64,000 nucleotides of DNA from assembly GCA_022579005.1 (NCBI GenBank), contig MU401589.1, positions 41,414 through 105,413 of the forward strand. The letters are read 5' to 3'. Origin of the DNA: Poronia punctata (Eukaryota > Ascomycota > Sordariomycetes > Xylariales > Xylariaceae). Both the position numbers and the translations under genes were made by a program. Under the pieces are notes generated by a model. That model made no database searches and was not told the DNA's origin. It saw only the letters and a program-made list of their open reading frames with translations. How positions within the stretch are numbered: position 1 is the first letter of the stretch; the number at the start of each line of letters is the position of its first letter. This document shows, piece after piece, positions 34,619 through 45,594 of the stretch.

Positions 34619-36457
34619 ATGGCTGCGATAGAATCACAGATACTTGCTGCGTCTGCATCTCACAGCCTAGCTGAGGAGGGGATTGAGCCTTCGGTTGCGC
34701 CGTCTCTGACGTACTCTGAAGAATCTGAAGACCAAGATGAACCTCGGTTGCCCGTACCGCTGCGCAAGCGGCGTGCATCAACTCGCTTAATATCGCAAAG
34801 TGCTGCCGACATACAGCGCATCACTGGTGAATCTACTCAGCAGTTGATCAACAGATGCTGTGGTGCCGGCTGCTGCATGAACTTTCAGAAAAAGAAGGAA
34901 GGCGTACAGTATGAAAATGTTCCTCTGCCAGATAATGACGCATTCCGCTCTTTAGGCTTGAGAATCAAGGAAATCCCTGCCACTCTTACAGGTGTCACTG
35001 ACCTGCCCGAACAATTCACATTCTTCGAAAAGATTGCACAGCCTAGACCTACAAGCCCTTCACCAACCGATTCTGCCATATCAATTGAGCGAGACATTGA
35101 GAAGGTCAACTCGTTAGAAGACCGGTTAAGGACCCTGGGCCTGGATCAGATCGACACTACCATCCAGCCTCCCTCCTTTGTGCAACCACACCCGCCTTAC
35201 CATGTCTACCCTGCCAAGATCCACAACACCCGGGAGCTGACTAAGCTTGGTGCTGAAAAGAGAACGTTCCACTTTGATCTTGACATAAGCGACTACCCCG
35301 AGGAAGACAGCTCCGACTTCAAGGTCGGTGGTGCCATAGGTGTCTCTGCGCCTAACGATGCGGCTGATGTAGAGGCCCTTCTCGATCTACTGATGGTTCC
35401 TCGCTTCCTCCGGGACAAGCCGGTCTTACTACGAACCACAAAAGGCCGTTGGCCGACGGTCTGGGGTGATGAAAAAGCGAGAGAACTTGTGACGACGCGG
35501 CGTGATTTACTCACCTGGTGCTCGGATATTCAATCTTATCCACCAACGAAACCCTTGCTGCGTGTGCTCGCCGAGTATTGTCACGATCCCAATGAGACGA
35601 AAGTTCTCATGTTCCTCTGCTCCGGCGAAGGTCAAGGCGTATTTTGCGACTTCCGGACTGGCCCCCATCTTTCCATCATCCAGCTTCTCAGTGCTTTCCC
35701 CTCGGCCAAGCCTCCGGTGGATGTTCTCCTCTCTGTCCTCCAGCCTCTGATGCCTAGATTCTACTCTCTTTCCAACGATCCGCATGAGTCATATGAGATC
35801 CGTGATGGCAAGCAACACCGGATTATCGAGATAGCTGTAACTGTCCACGAAACAGCCGACTGGCGAGGTGGGAACAGGGCTGGTGTCGGCTCAGGCTTCT
35901 TCCAACGCCAGGCCCTTAAATTCCTGGACTTGCAGCGTCAGGGCGAAAAGGCACCACAGCTCTACATCCCCATGTTCAAGGGACTGATGGCGAATCCATT
36001 AGCCAAACAATTCGTGACGGACGGACCCATGCTCCTTATTGGGGCTGGCGTGGGTATTGCTCCATTCCGTGGTTTTGTTCAGCGCCGTCTCAAGAATGCC
36101 AATTGCGCCAACAAGGTGTGGGTCCTCCAGGGAATCCGTGACTCGCTCGTTGACGAGCTATATAGCGGTGAATGGGGTGTCCACGAAGACGAGGTCAAGC
36201 GTGTGATTCAAAGCCGACGTGGTGAGGGGCGATACGTGCAAGAAGAGGTGGTTAACCAGGCGGATCTGGTGTGGTACATTATCAACTCGGTGGACGGACG
36301 CGTATTTGTATGCGGAAGCAGTAAAGGAATGGGCGAAGGTGTGGAGGAATCCCTGATTAAAGTAGCCATGGACAAGGGTAACCTTGAACATGACGAAGCA
36401 AAACAGTTCTGGGAACTAAAGAAAGAGGTGGGCCAATACATCGCTGAGACGTGGTAA
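34619..36457 (+). CDS. FAD/NAD(P)-binding reductase of the CPR/sulfite-reductase flavoprotein type, no FMN domain
   Basis: Single exon of 612 residues from the ATG at 34619 (CACAATGG, strong context). The C-terminal half has the diflavin-reductase FAD and NADPH modules: PRFYSLSNDP (the RxYS FAD motif, about residue 378), GVGIAPFRGF (about 480), VFVCGSSKGMGEGV (about 562) and a terminal Trp that would stack on the flavin. A connecting region precedes it (HPPYHVYPAKIHNTRELT). There is no flavodoxin-like FMN domain; instead residues 1-180 are poorly conserved and include a Cys cluster, CCGAGCC, near residues 80-86. It could therefore pass electrons from NADPH to an unknown partner. The frame stays open for 35 codons before this ATG, so an upstream exon is possible. 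Family is clear, role is not. Confidence 0.8.
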   Translation: MAAIESQILAASASHSLAEEGIEPSVAPSLTYSEESEDQDEPRLPVPLRKRRASTRLISQSAADIQRITGESTQQLINRCCGAGCCMNFQKKKEGVQYENVPLPDNDAFRSLGLRIKEIPATLTGVTDLPEQFTFFEKIAQPRPTSPSPTDSAISIERDIEKVNSLEDRLRTLGLDQIDTTIQPPSFVQPHPPYHVYPAKIHNTRELTKLGAEKRTFHFDLDISDYPEEDSSDFKVGGAIGVSAPNDAADVEALLDLLMVPRFLRDKPVLLRTTKGRWPTVWGDEKARELVTTRRDLLTWCSDIQSYPPTKPLLRVLAEYCHDPNETKVLMFLCSGEGQGVFCDFRTGPHLSIIQLLSAFPSAKPPVDVLLSVLQPLMPRFYSLSNDPHESYEIRDGKQHRIIEIAVTVHETADWRGGNRAGVGSGFFQRQALKFLDLQRQGEKAPQLYIPMFKGLMANPLAKQFVTDGPMLLIGAGVGIAPFRGFVQRRLKNANCANKVWVLQGIRDSLVDELYSGEWGVHEDEVKRVIQSRRGEGRYVQEEVVNQADLVWYIINSVDGRVFVCGSSKGMGEGVEESLIKVAMDKGNLEHDEAKQFWELKKEVGQYIAETW

Positions 36458-38285
36458 GCCATTGGCATATCCGGGGAGCGTTGATGGGCGAGGATGAATA
36501 CGGGAGACTCGATAAAACCATGGCGTTACATGAGAAATGCCATGACCACGAAAGACATTACAGGCATAGGCGGTAACCTTGACTACAAAGGACATTAAAA
36601 CGAATTCTTGTCATTTCTCTCGAGCTCATGGCTACATGCAGTATTAGGGTCTAGGAGGAAAACGGTTATGATTAGAGCGGGAATATCCGCGCAAGCTGAG
36701 AAAAAAAAACCGAGTATATACAGCGTTGCTATCACATTCCATCCCGCCATACTCCCTATCAAGAGTGGGCGTCGGAGATTGGGAATATAGGGTAGCGTTA
36801 GGACCATACGTCCTCTATTTGCAGCGATTTGCAAATACCAATACAAACAAATAGAGCTTTACTATGAAGACTGCTGTGTCGTTTGTGTCTGTCAGTTTGT
36901 TGCGTGGGCTGAGCTGATATGTACATACTACAGAGTACCGTAGCATATCTAAACACAAGAATAAACCAAACATCTTGTGTTTGTGTAGTAAGTCATCCAA
37001 AGGAGATTATATCTAACGGCGCAGTGTTTTTGATTGGATGGGTGGATGCATGGACCGTTGATTTGAGGCTTCATGTCGTGTTGATGCTACGGTAACAACT
37101 TGATGTTAGGTACCGACTGACCTTACTGTCTGTCTTCCCTTTTTGTGTATGGGATTATGCTCGTAGGACAATTGCCGTAGGTAGGTAATGTCGGAACTAG
37201 GCAAAATTGTATGGTTTGAAGAGGGACATGCCAAACAAAAGAGGTGTTCTAGAATACTAGGTAGATTGGTGAAAGTTGACTTACCTTACCTTGCCTACTC
37301 TAACCCCCGGCTGATTATGAGAATGTTTTGTGACATCTACCTTTGAATCACAAGTTGTACAAGTAAATGGAGGGGTCACACTCTAGATAAGGCTAATAGG
37401 GATGAACCAACAAATGCAAGCTAAAGGTGGTATCAATGTTACCTGCAACATACATAGGGTGATGGCCGAGAAAATGCAACCCGTCTTTTTGCTACTCGTA
37501 CACGACCCGTCCTTTTGGTTTATTTTCCGTGTGTGTGTGTGTTGCCGTATTAGGAATTGGTGTGGTTTTTCCCCTATTTGTCTCCTATTCTTGAATTGTC
37601 TCTACCTACCTCGGTATATTTCCGAAACAATGCTTACCTTAACTAAGGAGGGAGAGGTAAGGAAGGTTTACGCGCAAAAACACATCTCTAATCGCCGAAC
37701 GCTTTTAAGTACTTGCATCATCGCAGGGTGTTATTGCATCGTGTTCAGCCCAAGATAGGACTAGATTAGATATGTCGGTATGTTTTACTCTAGCGTATTC
37801 TCTTTCTTAGTTCCTCTTTAAGCTACCAGATGTTGGATCATATACTTCCAAGTTGGGTTAGTTCAAGGTCCCATAAAGTAGATCGACCACTTCGATCAAG
37901 CCGTGTCAGCCAACACGTGCATTAATAATCTCTTACACAATCCGTTTTCCCACTTCCCATAAACCCCTCAATCCACCGACGACTCCTCGCGCATCTTGTA
38001 GGCCACCTACCTAGAGTCCTAGATTAGATCCAGACCCCCTTTTTTAGCTTACAATACCCGCGTTAACGCCTTTTTCTTGGTGGGGTGGTTTGTTTCCATC
38101 GGCGTCTAGAATAGGTGCCGAAACATATTGATGTCTGTCTGTCTGCAAGACGTTTACACATTATATGATAAGCTTTTGTTATTTGTATTATGCAGCATTG
38201 AAGCACGTGTCAGGATTTACCCATCACCTACTATCTGAACAAAAAAGTGTATTTTTAAAATAATATAAAGCCCCCCTCCTCCATC
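36458..38285. other. Intergenic region, no gene seen
   Basis: No supported gene. It contains a TACTCGTA octamer at 37493-37500 and several GTAGGTA words. The last few hundred bases are the likely promoter of the nitroreductase gene. Confidence 0.55.
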
Positions 38286-39167
38286 ATGCGTCCCCAAGTC
38301 TTGACCTCGACTCTACTTTCCGCTTCACGACTATATACCACATCTGCTTCCTCGACTTGCGCCAGCAGCCCCGCTACCCGCACACTTCTACCCTCCATCA
38401 AGAACACTTGCGCCGCCCCCACCATAAACGCAAGACTCTTCTCTACAACCTTCGCGCATAACAAAACGGTCAAACCCCAAGCCGAAACCACAAACTCGAA
38501 GCAAAACATCCGCATCCCCACCCCATCCACACCCATCACCGCCAAAACAACCACAATGGCCGCCTCATCCTCGCAACTCCTCGAGGCCTTCAAGGCCCGC
38601 CGGTCCTACTACCAACTAACCAAGGACCTCCCCATCCCCAAAGACAAAATCACCGACATCGTACAAGAAGCCCTGATCCAGATCCCCTCATCCTTCAACT
38701 CGCAATCCAACCGGGTCCTCGTCCTCTTCGGCGAAGAGCACGACAAGCTCTGGGACATCACCTCGTCCATCCTGAAGCCTCTCGTCCCGGCCGAGAACTG
38801 GTCCGCGACGGAGGCGCGCAACAACGGGTTCCGCAACGCCGCCGGCACCGTCCTCACCTTCGTCGACACGACGGTCGTGTCCGACTTCCAGGAGAAGTTC
38901 GCCCTCTACAAAGACCGCTTCCCCACCTGGGCCGAACATTCCACCGCCATGCTGCAGTTCGCCGTGTGGACCACGCTCGAGGCCGAGGGGCTGGGCGCCA
39001 ACCTGCAGCATTATAACCCGCTTATCGACGAGCGCGTCGCTGCCGAGTGGAAGATCCCCGCCACTTGGCAACTTACTGCCCAGGTCGTCTTTGGTGGACG
39101 GGGAGGCGAGGCTGGTCCCAAGACGCATAAGCCTCTTGAGGAGACCTTCAAGGTTGCTGGTGTTTAA
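38286..39167 (+). CDS. Nitroreductase family protein (HBN1/FRM2-like) with N-terminal leader
   Basis: Single exon, 293 residues. The nitroreductase domain starts near residue 95 (LLEAFKARRSYYQLTKDLPIPKDKI) and shows QIPSSFNSQSNRVLVLFGEEHDKLW, FVDTT, MLQFAVWTTLEAEGLGANLQHY and WQLTAQVVFGG, which match the fungal group that includes yeast HBN1 and FRM2. These are FMN-dependent oxidoreductases tied to oxidative or nitrosative and fatty-acid stress. Residues 1-90 are Ser/Thr/Ala-rich with Arg and Lys and nearly no acidic residues, resembling a mitochondrial leader. A second ATG at codon 91 (38556) has an ideal CACAATGGC context and would give a 203-residue cytosolic form, close to the size of the yeast proteins. 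Whether the first or the second start is used cannot be decided here. Confidence 0.9.
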   Translation: MRPQVLTSTLLSASRLYTTSASSTCASSPATRTLLPSIKNTCAAPTINARLFSTTFAHNKTVKPQAETTNSKQNIRIPTPSTPITAKTTTMAASSSQLLEAFKARRSYYQLTKDLPIPKDKITDIVQEALIQIPSSFNSQSNRVLVLFGEEHDKLWDITSSILKPLVPAENWSATEARNNGFRNAAGTVLTFVDTTVVSDFQEKFALYKDRFPTWAEHSTAMLQFAVWTTLEAEGLGANLQHYNPLIDERVAAEWKIPATWQLTAQVVFGGRGGEAGPKTHKPLEETFKVAGV

Positions 39168-40624
39168 TAAATTTACAGGAAAAAGGACAGACGTTCGAAA
39201 AAAAAAAGGGTCTCGTTTAGAAATATGGTAGCAAGCGAAAAACTTAACATATATATATATATATATATATATAGCGCAGATTTATATTTGTACGACAAAT
39301 GTACTAGGTTTTTTCTAAACCCTTATACCTTTATCATGAGAAAGACAACCTTTGCCCCGTGTTACGTGTATGTGAAACTCGGATGAATTGATCACAAGCT
39401 CATCCCATCTCATCTCATCTCATCATGGGTAGCGATTAAAAAGGTATACATACATGCTTTTAAGAAATATGAATAGAACAGGTATAAAATCTTGATATTC
39501 TCTTAGCTACTTAAGTATCTAGATTAGATTACAAAAGATCTAGACTAACATACTAAAGCTCTTGACAAAATCACCTATTGTGCTTCCAGACACCGCTTCT
39601 TTTACCTTACAACGAAGAGATTGGACCTCGTAGTCTACCCGAATCTGCCCGGTTCACTTTTCCTCTATGCCACATATGTACAACCGTCACGGCAGAATCA
39701 TTCCCATCACACATCATTATCAAATGCCCGAGCCAGGAGGAAAGACTTCGGATTAGATAATACGGGTAGGTAGTTCAAGCATTTATTCGTCACTTAACCG
39801 AGGTACCTAGGTACCCTACGATATGTTCATGTCCACCTCCGCTATTACAGGGTAAGTCTAGAGAAAAGGCAACCCCCTGGCTTTTGCTATATGTCCACAT
39901 AAGCAAAGTTTAGATGTAAAGTAAATATATATCAGTGCGGTCATACATATCGTATATTAAGATGGTTTATTTTTCCGCTGCATAAGATACCGTATCCATT
40001 TCCATTGACCAAAGTGCCGCAGCGGGACCCTGTCGGCATGTAAGGGGATAGTTAGAACCCTTGCCCACCGTTTCGACCCGAACTTTCGCTATACAGTAAT
40101 TTCTTTTCCACTGCCTCTCAAAAGGAATATATCATATCTATCATACAGGTTATTACATAATAGTAGACAACCCAGCGACGAAAACTTGAACCAAGGATTT
40201 CAAGCATACGTCTGCCGCTAGAAAAGGAGGCGACTTTGGCGATGCTGCAACACATGAATGCCGAATCTTTTGTACTTCCGACCCGCCTCTATCAAACTTT
40301 GAGCAGGCTGTTTCCCGAAAGACACCGCCAAACGCCAACACGCCTCCATTCTTTTTCCATTTAAAACCGCCGTCTGACAATTAGCGAATGCTACGGTGTC
40401 CAGAGATGGACAGGCCGAGCTATTGAAGTGGCCACGGGTCCCTTGTTATTCTTCCACACAAAATGGTCCTGTTAATAACATGCCATAGGTGTCTGGGGCT
40501 TCAAGATCGTCGTACAGTTGCAACTTCCATCAACTAGAACAACGAGGACGGCTATGGCCCGTGGCTAGGGATGTCATATCTCGAGATGCTGTACCTGGGC
40601 ATGTTGGGATCTCGGTGTTGATAA
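39168..40624. other. Intergenic region between convergent genes
   Basis: No supported gene. It includes an AT microsatellite at 39249-39273 and, near 39410, four TCATC-type pentamer repeats. The 3' ends of the nitroreductase and phosphoesterase genes lie here. Confidence 0.55.
39249..39273 (+). repeat. (AT)n microsatellite
   Basis: About twelve AT dinucleotides shortly after the nitroreductase stop codon. Confidence 0.9.
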
Positions 40625-42552
40625 CTAGACAACCTCAGGGGGCCTTTGCTGGTCTGCTGGCGGTTCTGGCGCTGGCATTACGTTGCCACCGTCCACGAGA
40701 ATCTGCTGATCGACACGCTTATCCGTCTCGCCATACTCTAGTCGTTTGTATGTTATGATGCGAGCCGTATTCATGTCGATATCGAAGAAACGCACTTCAC
40801 GGGTGAAGCCGGGATAGTCGCCGTAACCGCCGAAGCCTGAGCCGCCGGCATAGCACATCCATAACTCAGGTTTCCCCTTTTCCTCGTCTGTCGAAAGCAT
40901 GCAATATTCATTTGCGTGGTCACTAACACGACGTTAACACATCATCACCGTGTGGGGGAAACCAAGTCCCACTTACTGTCCGCAGCTGACTAAAACCACT
41001 CCGGCCTCAACTAGTGCGTCCCGGAAGTGCGTGTTGTATACTGGAGCCGTAACCCCCTCTCGCCAAGACCCAACGAAACGGTTTTCCGGAATCGCGTATT
41101 CAGGCAGGGGAATATGGATAAAGGCGAGGTCCATGTGAATATGGGTGTACTCCTTGTGCTTCCTCTTGAGGCCCTGGGCGGTCTGCTTGAACCAGTCTAT
41201 CTGACTAGGCTTGACCCAATCGTACCCGGGAAAGTGACGTTCGTCCGGCGAGTATGAGTGTGTGTCGAGGAAATATAAAGTCAGCGCAGAGTGTGTCGAC
41301 TTTCCCTGAGCAAGGACCTCGACGTAATAGTTGCCCACGCCGGCAATGTCGTTCGGACCGGCGCTCGATAGCGAATAGGGAAGTTTCTCGATGATTTTCA
41401 TCTGTGCCGCGCGCGACATGGCGCCTTCGTCGTCGTGGTTACCGAAGATCGACACATAGGGAACCTTTTGCTTAATGAGTAGATGCGCATACTTGAAGAT
41501 AGCCTAGGAAAGAGATATTGAGGTTAGTAGCTGGCGAAATAGACAACGGGCCATGGCTGGGTAATTCCTACCGTCTGGACGTCTGGGGCCGTCCCTCCGT
41601 TTACTTGGTCGCCACTGAGGACAACTAAATCGGGATTCTCATCCTCTAGAAGCCTAGAGACAAAGTCTAGAGTGCGTGGATCAGCCTCACATGGCCCGCC
41701 TTCGTATTCATTAGGAATGGCATCGCGGCAGTGCCCTACGCCTGTGCTCAGGTGTATATCGGCCAGCTGCATAATCTTGAACTTCCCATTAGGCTTGATG
41801 CGAGGTGGCGGCTGATGGGGGAACTTGTCGTTGCTACCACGGCGGAAAGTGATGTGAGCCGGAGTCAGGTGGCGGTCGCCGTCGAGTCGAAGGGCGGTGC
41901 CGCGCATCTCCCAGCCAGGACGTACTTCGTACGCATCGTCGCCAAAGAGTACGTCGACCGCAGTAACGGCATCTTTAGAGTCGCTAGCGTGTGGCTTATC
42001 GGACCTTAATATCCATAGTCCGGCGGCCCTAGATTCCCATTTCGCGTCTGCTTCAACTTTGGCCCCTATCGAGGGGTCTATCGACCCAACTTTTACATCG
42101 ATAACAACTTTATCGTCGGTAGTGAGCTCTTCCTCCTTTTTCCTCTGGACATGGACGTAGGCGCTGGACACCCACGTGTTACCGAGGTAGAGATTCTTAT
42201 CGATTCGATGCCATATTTCGGCATCGAGCTTGCAAGAGGAAAATATGTTTACTTTGCTGCATTTTGTTATCGCGATATCGGTGACGACGAGCCCGTGGTT
42301 GTGCTGGGGCATGTACTCGTGGACGGCATTGGGAAGGAGCCGAAAGTTGCGATCGAGGAAGAAGACGACAAGGAAAGCAAAAGAAACAGCGGCGACGAGC
42401 TTAGTGAGAGAACGCACCTGTGAGACATTAGGTTATTAGTATCAAGCTCAGCGATGCAGTGACCGGGGATAGGGGATATCTATCGGGATAGGAGTGACCG
42501 AGGGTAGGAAATAGACATGGGAATAGAGCAGACGTACGATCCGTCGCGTCAT
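40625..42552 (-). CDS. Calcineurin-like metallophosphoesterase, DCR2-like
   Basis: Four exons on the minus strand, 42552-42538, 42417-41572, 41503-40977 and 40922-40625, give 561 residues. Exon 1 is only five codons (MTRRI) and is needed because the rest has no ATG at its start; its donor is GTACGT. A single membrane segment (LVAAVSFAFLVVFFLD) near the N-terminus suggests a type II membrane or secretory protein. All metallophosphoesterase motifs are present: QLADIHLSTG (DxH), VVLSGDQVNG (GD), FGNHDDE (GNHD), FIHIPLPE (H) and, across the last splice junction, GHDHANEYC (GHxH). The overall layout fits the fungal family of yeast Dcr2, a phosphatase that promotes cell-cycle start and has been linked to the unfolded protein response. 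The reaction is a metal-dependent phosphate ester cleavage; substrate here is inferred. Confidence 0.9.
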
Positions 42553-45500
42553 GGTTAGTGCGTGAGCTTGGAGCAAAATCGATCAATGCGCTCCTTCCCC
42601 CACGAGCCAACTTTCACGCCAATGTATCGATGTATCGATGGAGCTGATGGAGCTGATCGGATAGGAATGTAGCTTCAGTGATTTCGTGCTACAACTCATT
42701 TTCAGCGACCCCGTGTCATACTACCTGTCCCAACATCCAATCACTGAAGTGACGTCGAGAATAGTAGACGAGGGAGGTATCGATTCCTCTTTGCTTATTG
42801 GGTGCGGTACGCGCAATTGGTCCGTATTGCTTCGGTGTTGCGGTGGCCGAAGGGTGTCAAACGTCGATAGGTATGATTACCAATTGCCAGTATTTTGAGG
42901 GATGGAAAAGATATCTTCGATACGAGTACCTACGCCTACTTACCTAAGTTGGGAGGTACGAGACTACGAGTAGATACGCGGTCAACAGCGTGGGGGGCAG
43001 GTACTAGGGGAGCCCCTGGCGTTAAGGAAATCTTTACCTCCTGCAGCAGTAGTCTAGCGTGTGTTGTTTATCGGGCACTATAAATGACAGGAAAGGGTTA
43101 GTCTCTCAGCTGGGCACTTGTACAGTACCTGCCCTGCGCACCTGAAATTCAATCAGACTAGGAACCAAGAGAAAATCCGGGGTACGAACAAAAGAGGTAG
43201 CTTTCTACGGACGAAACTGCCCATAATGTTGCAATCAATCATGATACGTGTATACGTGGAGCAAAATGTGTGTTTGTTATGGGTTTACTCCTCTTTCCTC
43301 TCATCTCTTCCGTTTCTCCGCGCTTTTCTCCTCTAAGCCCTATCTTGTCTAAGTGTGTTACCCGCATCACAGATGCCAGTACGACATACCTACCCCGAGG
43401 TAAGTGGCACTTACTCGTATGTATGGTGTGGCCTAGCCACATGGCTACCTGGTAGCGCCATCTTTGCTACAGCTACACGTGGTCGACAGCAATCAAACAG
43501 AACTTCATAGTCAAAGTGCGACAGCGACAGCATCTTCAACCACGATTCAAACTTTAGCAGCCTGGCGTGTGTATAGGAATACAATAGGTAATTTGTGAGA
43601 TACTACAAGGAGTACGAAATTTAATGCCGCACGGTCCAAATCCGTACATGTAAGTCATCAAGCCCAAATTCGGTGGCTAGAAGTTTGATGATGAACTTAC
43701 ATGATGCGTATTGGGATACCAAGCGTATCAATCTGCGTAAGTAATGCGTACTATCTAATATGAAACATTCTAATCACTGCGTACGTAGTAGAATGCCGAG
43801 AGTTATGAACGGTGACCGAGAACGTATATCTATGTTTACTCATAGATAGAATATGTGATATAGCAACTTTACTCATCAACCATTAGGGATGTGATCGCTT
43901 AGATACACTACGGTGTTCGCCGAGTTAGGTATGTATACGCAAAACTGTAACTACCTCCTCATCGTTCGGACCTTGGTCACTAGTTAACTACCTACGTGAT
44001 AGAGGCCTTATACAGATGTAAAAGGCACATGCGAGTACATGGTAAGTAACACCCCTCATCAGAAAATAGTGGATGTTTGTGTAAATAGCTTGACGCCCGT
44101 CTTACACTTGAATCACGATCGCTACCCGCTGAAGAAAAAAGATGGCGATGTGACCTAACAATTCTGTGGATATATCAATTAACAGGGGTCCAATGTATCC
44201 ACGAATCTACTTAACCTATAAGGCTATTCATCATTCTCGACCTTATTACCTCACCGTGGGGTCTTGGATCCCGAGAGGCAGGTAGATAAGGACGTCCGAG
44301 ATGGTTTTACAACTCTCGCGCTTTCTGTCTCTCGCTGTCTCTCTCTTTCTCCATCTCGGGTGGAAGAGCAGCTATACACGTACCTCTTCTTCGAGAACTT
44401 TCGTAGCTTTGTGTAGAAACATGCGCATGTGCCATACAATCCCAATTAACCGAGCACCTCTTTTCAGTTCAGAGGGTGGTCGTGGAAGGATTCGACCCAT
44501 GTTGTCGATGCACGGGCCTTTGGGTTACGTTGACTCTGGACTTTCTGCCTCAGTCATTACCTACATGTATCTTTCTTTGGCGTCGTACGTTTGCCTCCCT
44601 GGCCGGCAGGGAGGGAGGAAGTACTTTCGCAGCATAGGTACATGCATTCCTACTGGCGATCGGGAATGAGCTGATCAGTACTGAGTACAGGCAACGGCTC
44701 CTGTCGCTGGCGAAGCAGGCCAAGAGACGGAAACCAGACTTCATTTGGTCAAGCGTAGATAAATATTCGGCGATAAGGTGACCTTTACTTTCCAAAGACC
44801 CTGTCAACAATTGGATTGGCGGTCGTGTTGCCTGAGTCCGTAAGGGCAGTGACTCGGGTACTGAGGCGCGGTCCTTGCCCTCGTTGCACCCTTTGCAAGA
44901 CACCACGTACTTGCCTTGGGGGAGGACTTGGGTGCTTGCTCAAGAAAGCACTTCTTTTGACAGGCAGCAGGAGCCTTCAAGGGATCCACGCCGCCTTGTC
45001 TGGCGCGGGTTACGGATCAGCTGCCGTGTGAAATGTGAAAACTGTTGTTAGCCAAATGTAGTAAGGTTAACTGATCGCGATTACTTCGATTACCTACCTA
45101 ATGTTAGGCCTTTGTCACCACGTGCTTACCAAACCACAACCTTGGCCCGATCCCTATTAACGTATTTTCTCGCCCCCCTCCCTCGTTGGATACCTACCCG
45201 GGGGATATGTACGCCCACATGCACACCTACGTTTTCGGCAGTACCTTATTTTTCCCAGCATCGCACCATCCATCATTACCCTGTCTAACAGTCCCTCTTC
45301 TTCCCCTAAGCCCAGGTCAATCTACAGAATACAAGATAGACGTTTGGCGAGTTGTGGAGCAAGGGTAGATCTGAGTCCTGACTGAAACGCTACCTAGGGG
45401 CCGGATCCAAACCGAACGCTGCTCACTTTCATAAAACCCATCCTTGTTCCACGCGAATCCTCTTTCTTACTTAAATAAGGCGACACCGTTACACTCCAAT

Positions 45501-45594
45501 CTGCTGGGTATAATGAACGAAATATTTGACCACACCTTATGTGAGCTTCAGCAAATTGGAGATTCACGCCGCCTTAAACTGAAACACGTTGTCG
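42553..45594. other. Divergent intergenic region of 3 kb
   Basis: No supported gene. It separates the starts of the divergent phosphoesterase and transcription factor genes. Three TACGAGTA-type octamers lie at 42921, 42965 and 43412. A direct ATCGATGTATCGATGGAGCTGATGGAGCTGAT-like doublet is near 42623. Confidence 0.5.

Noticed and set aside
44301..44669. A 122-codon ORF in the 3-kb intergenic region
   Set aside because: Low-complexity Ser/Leu start from a CT-rich tract, no homology I recognise, and an overlapping frame on the other strand.
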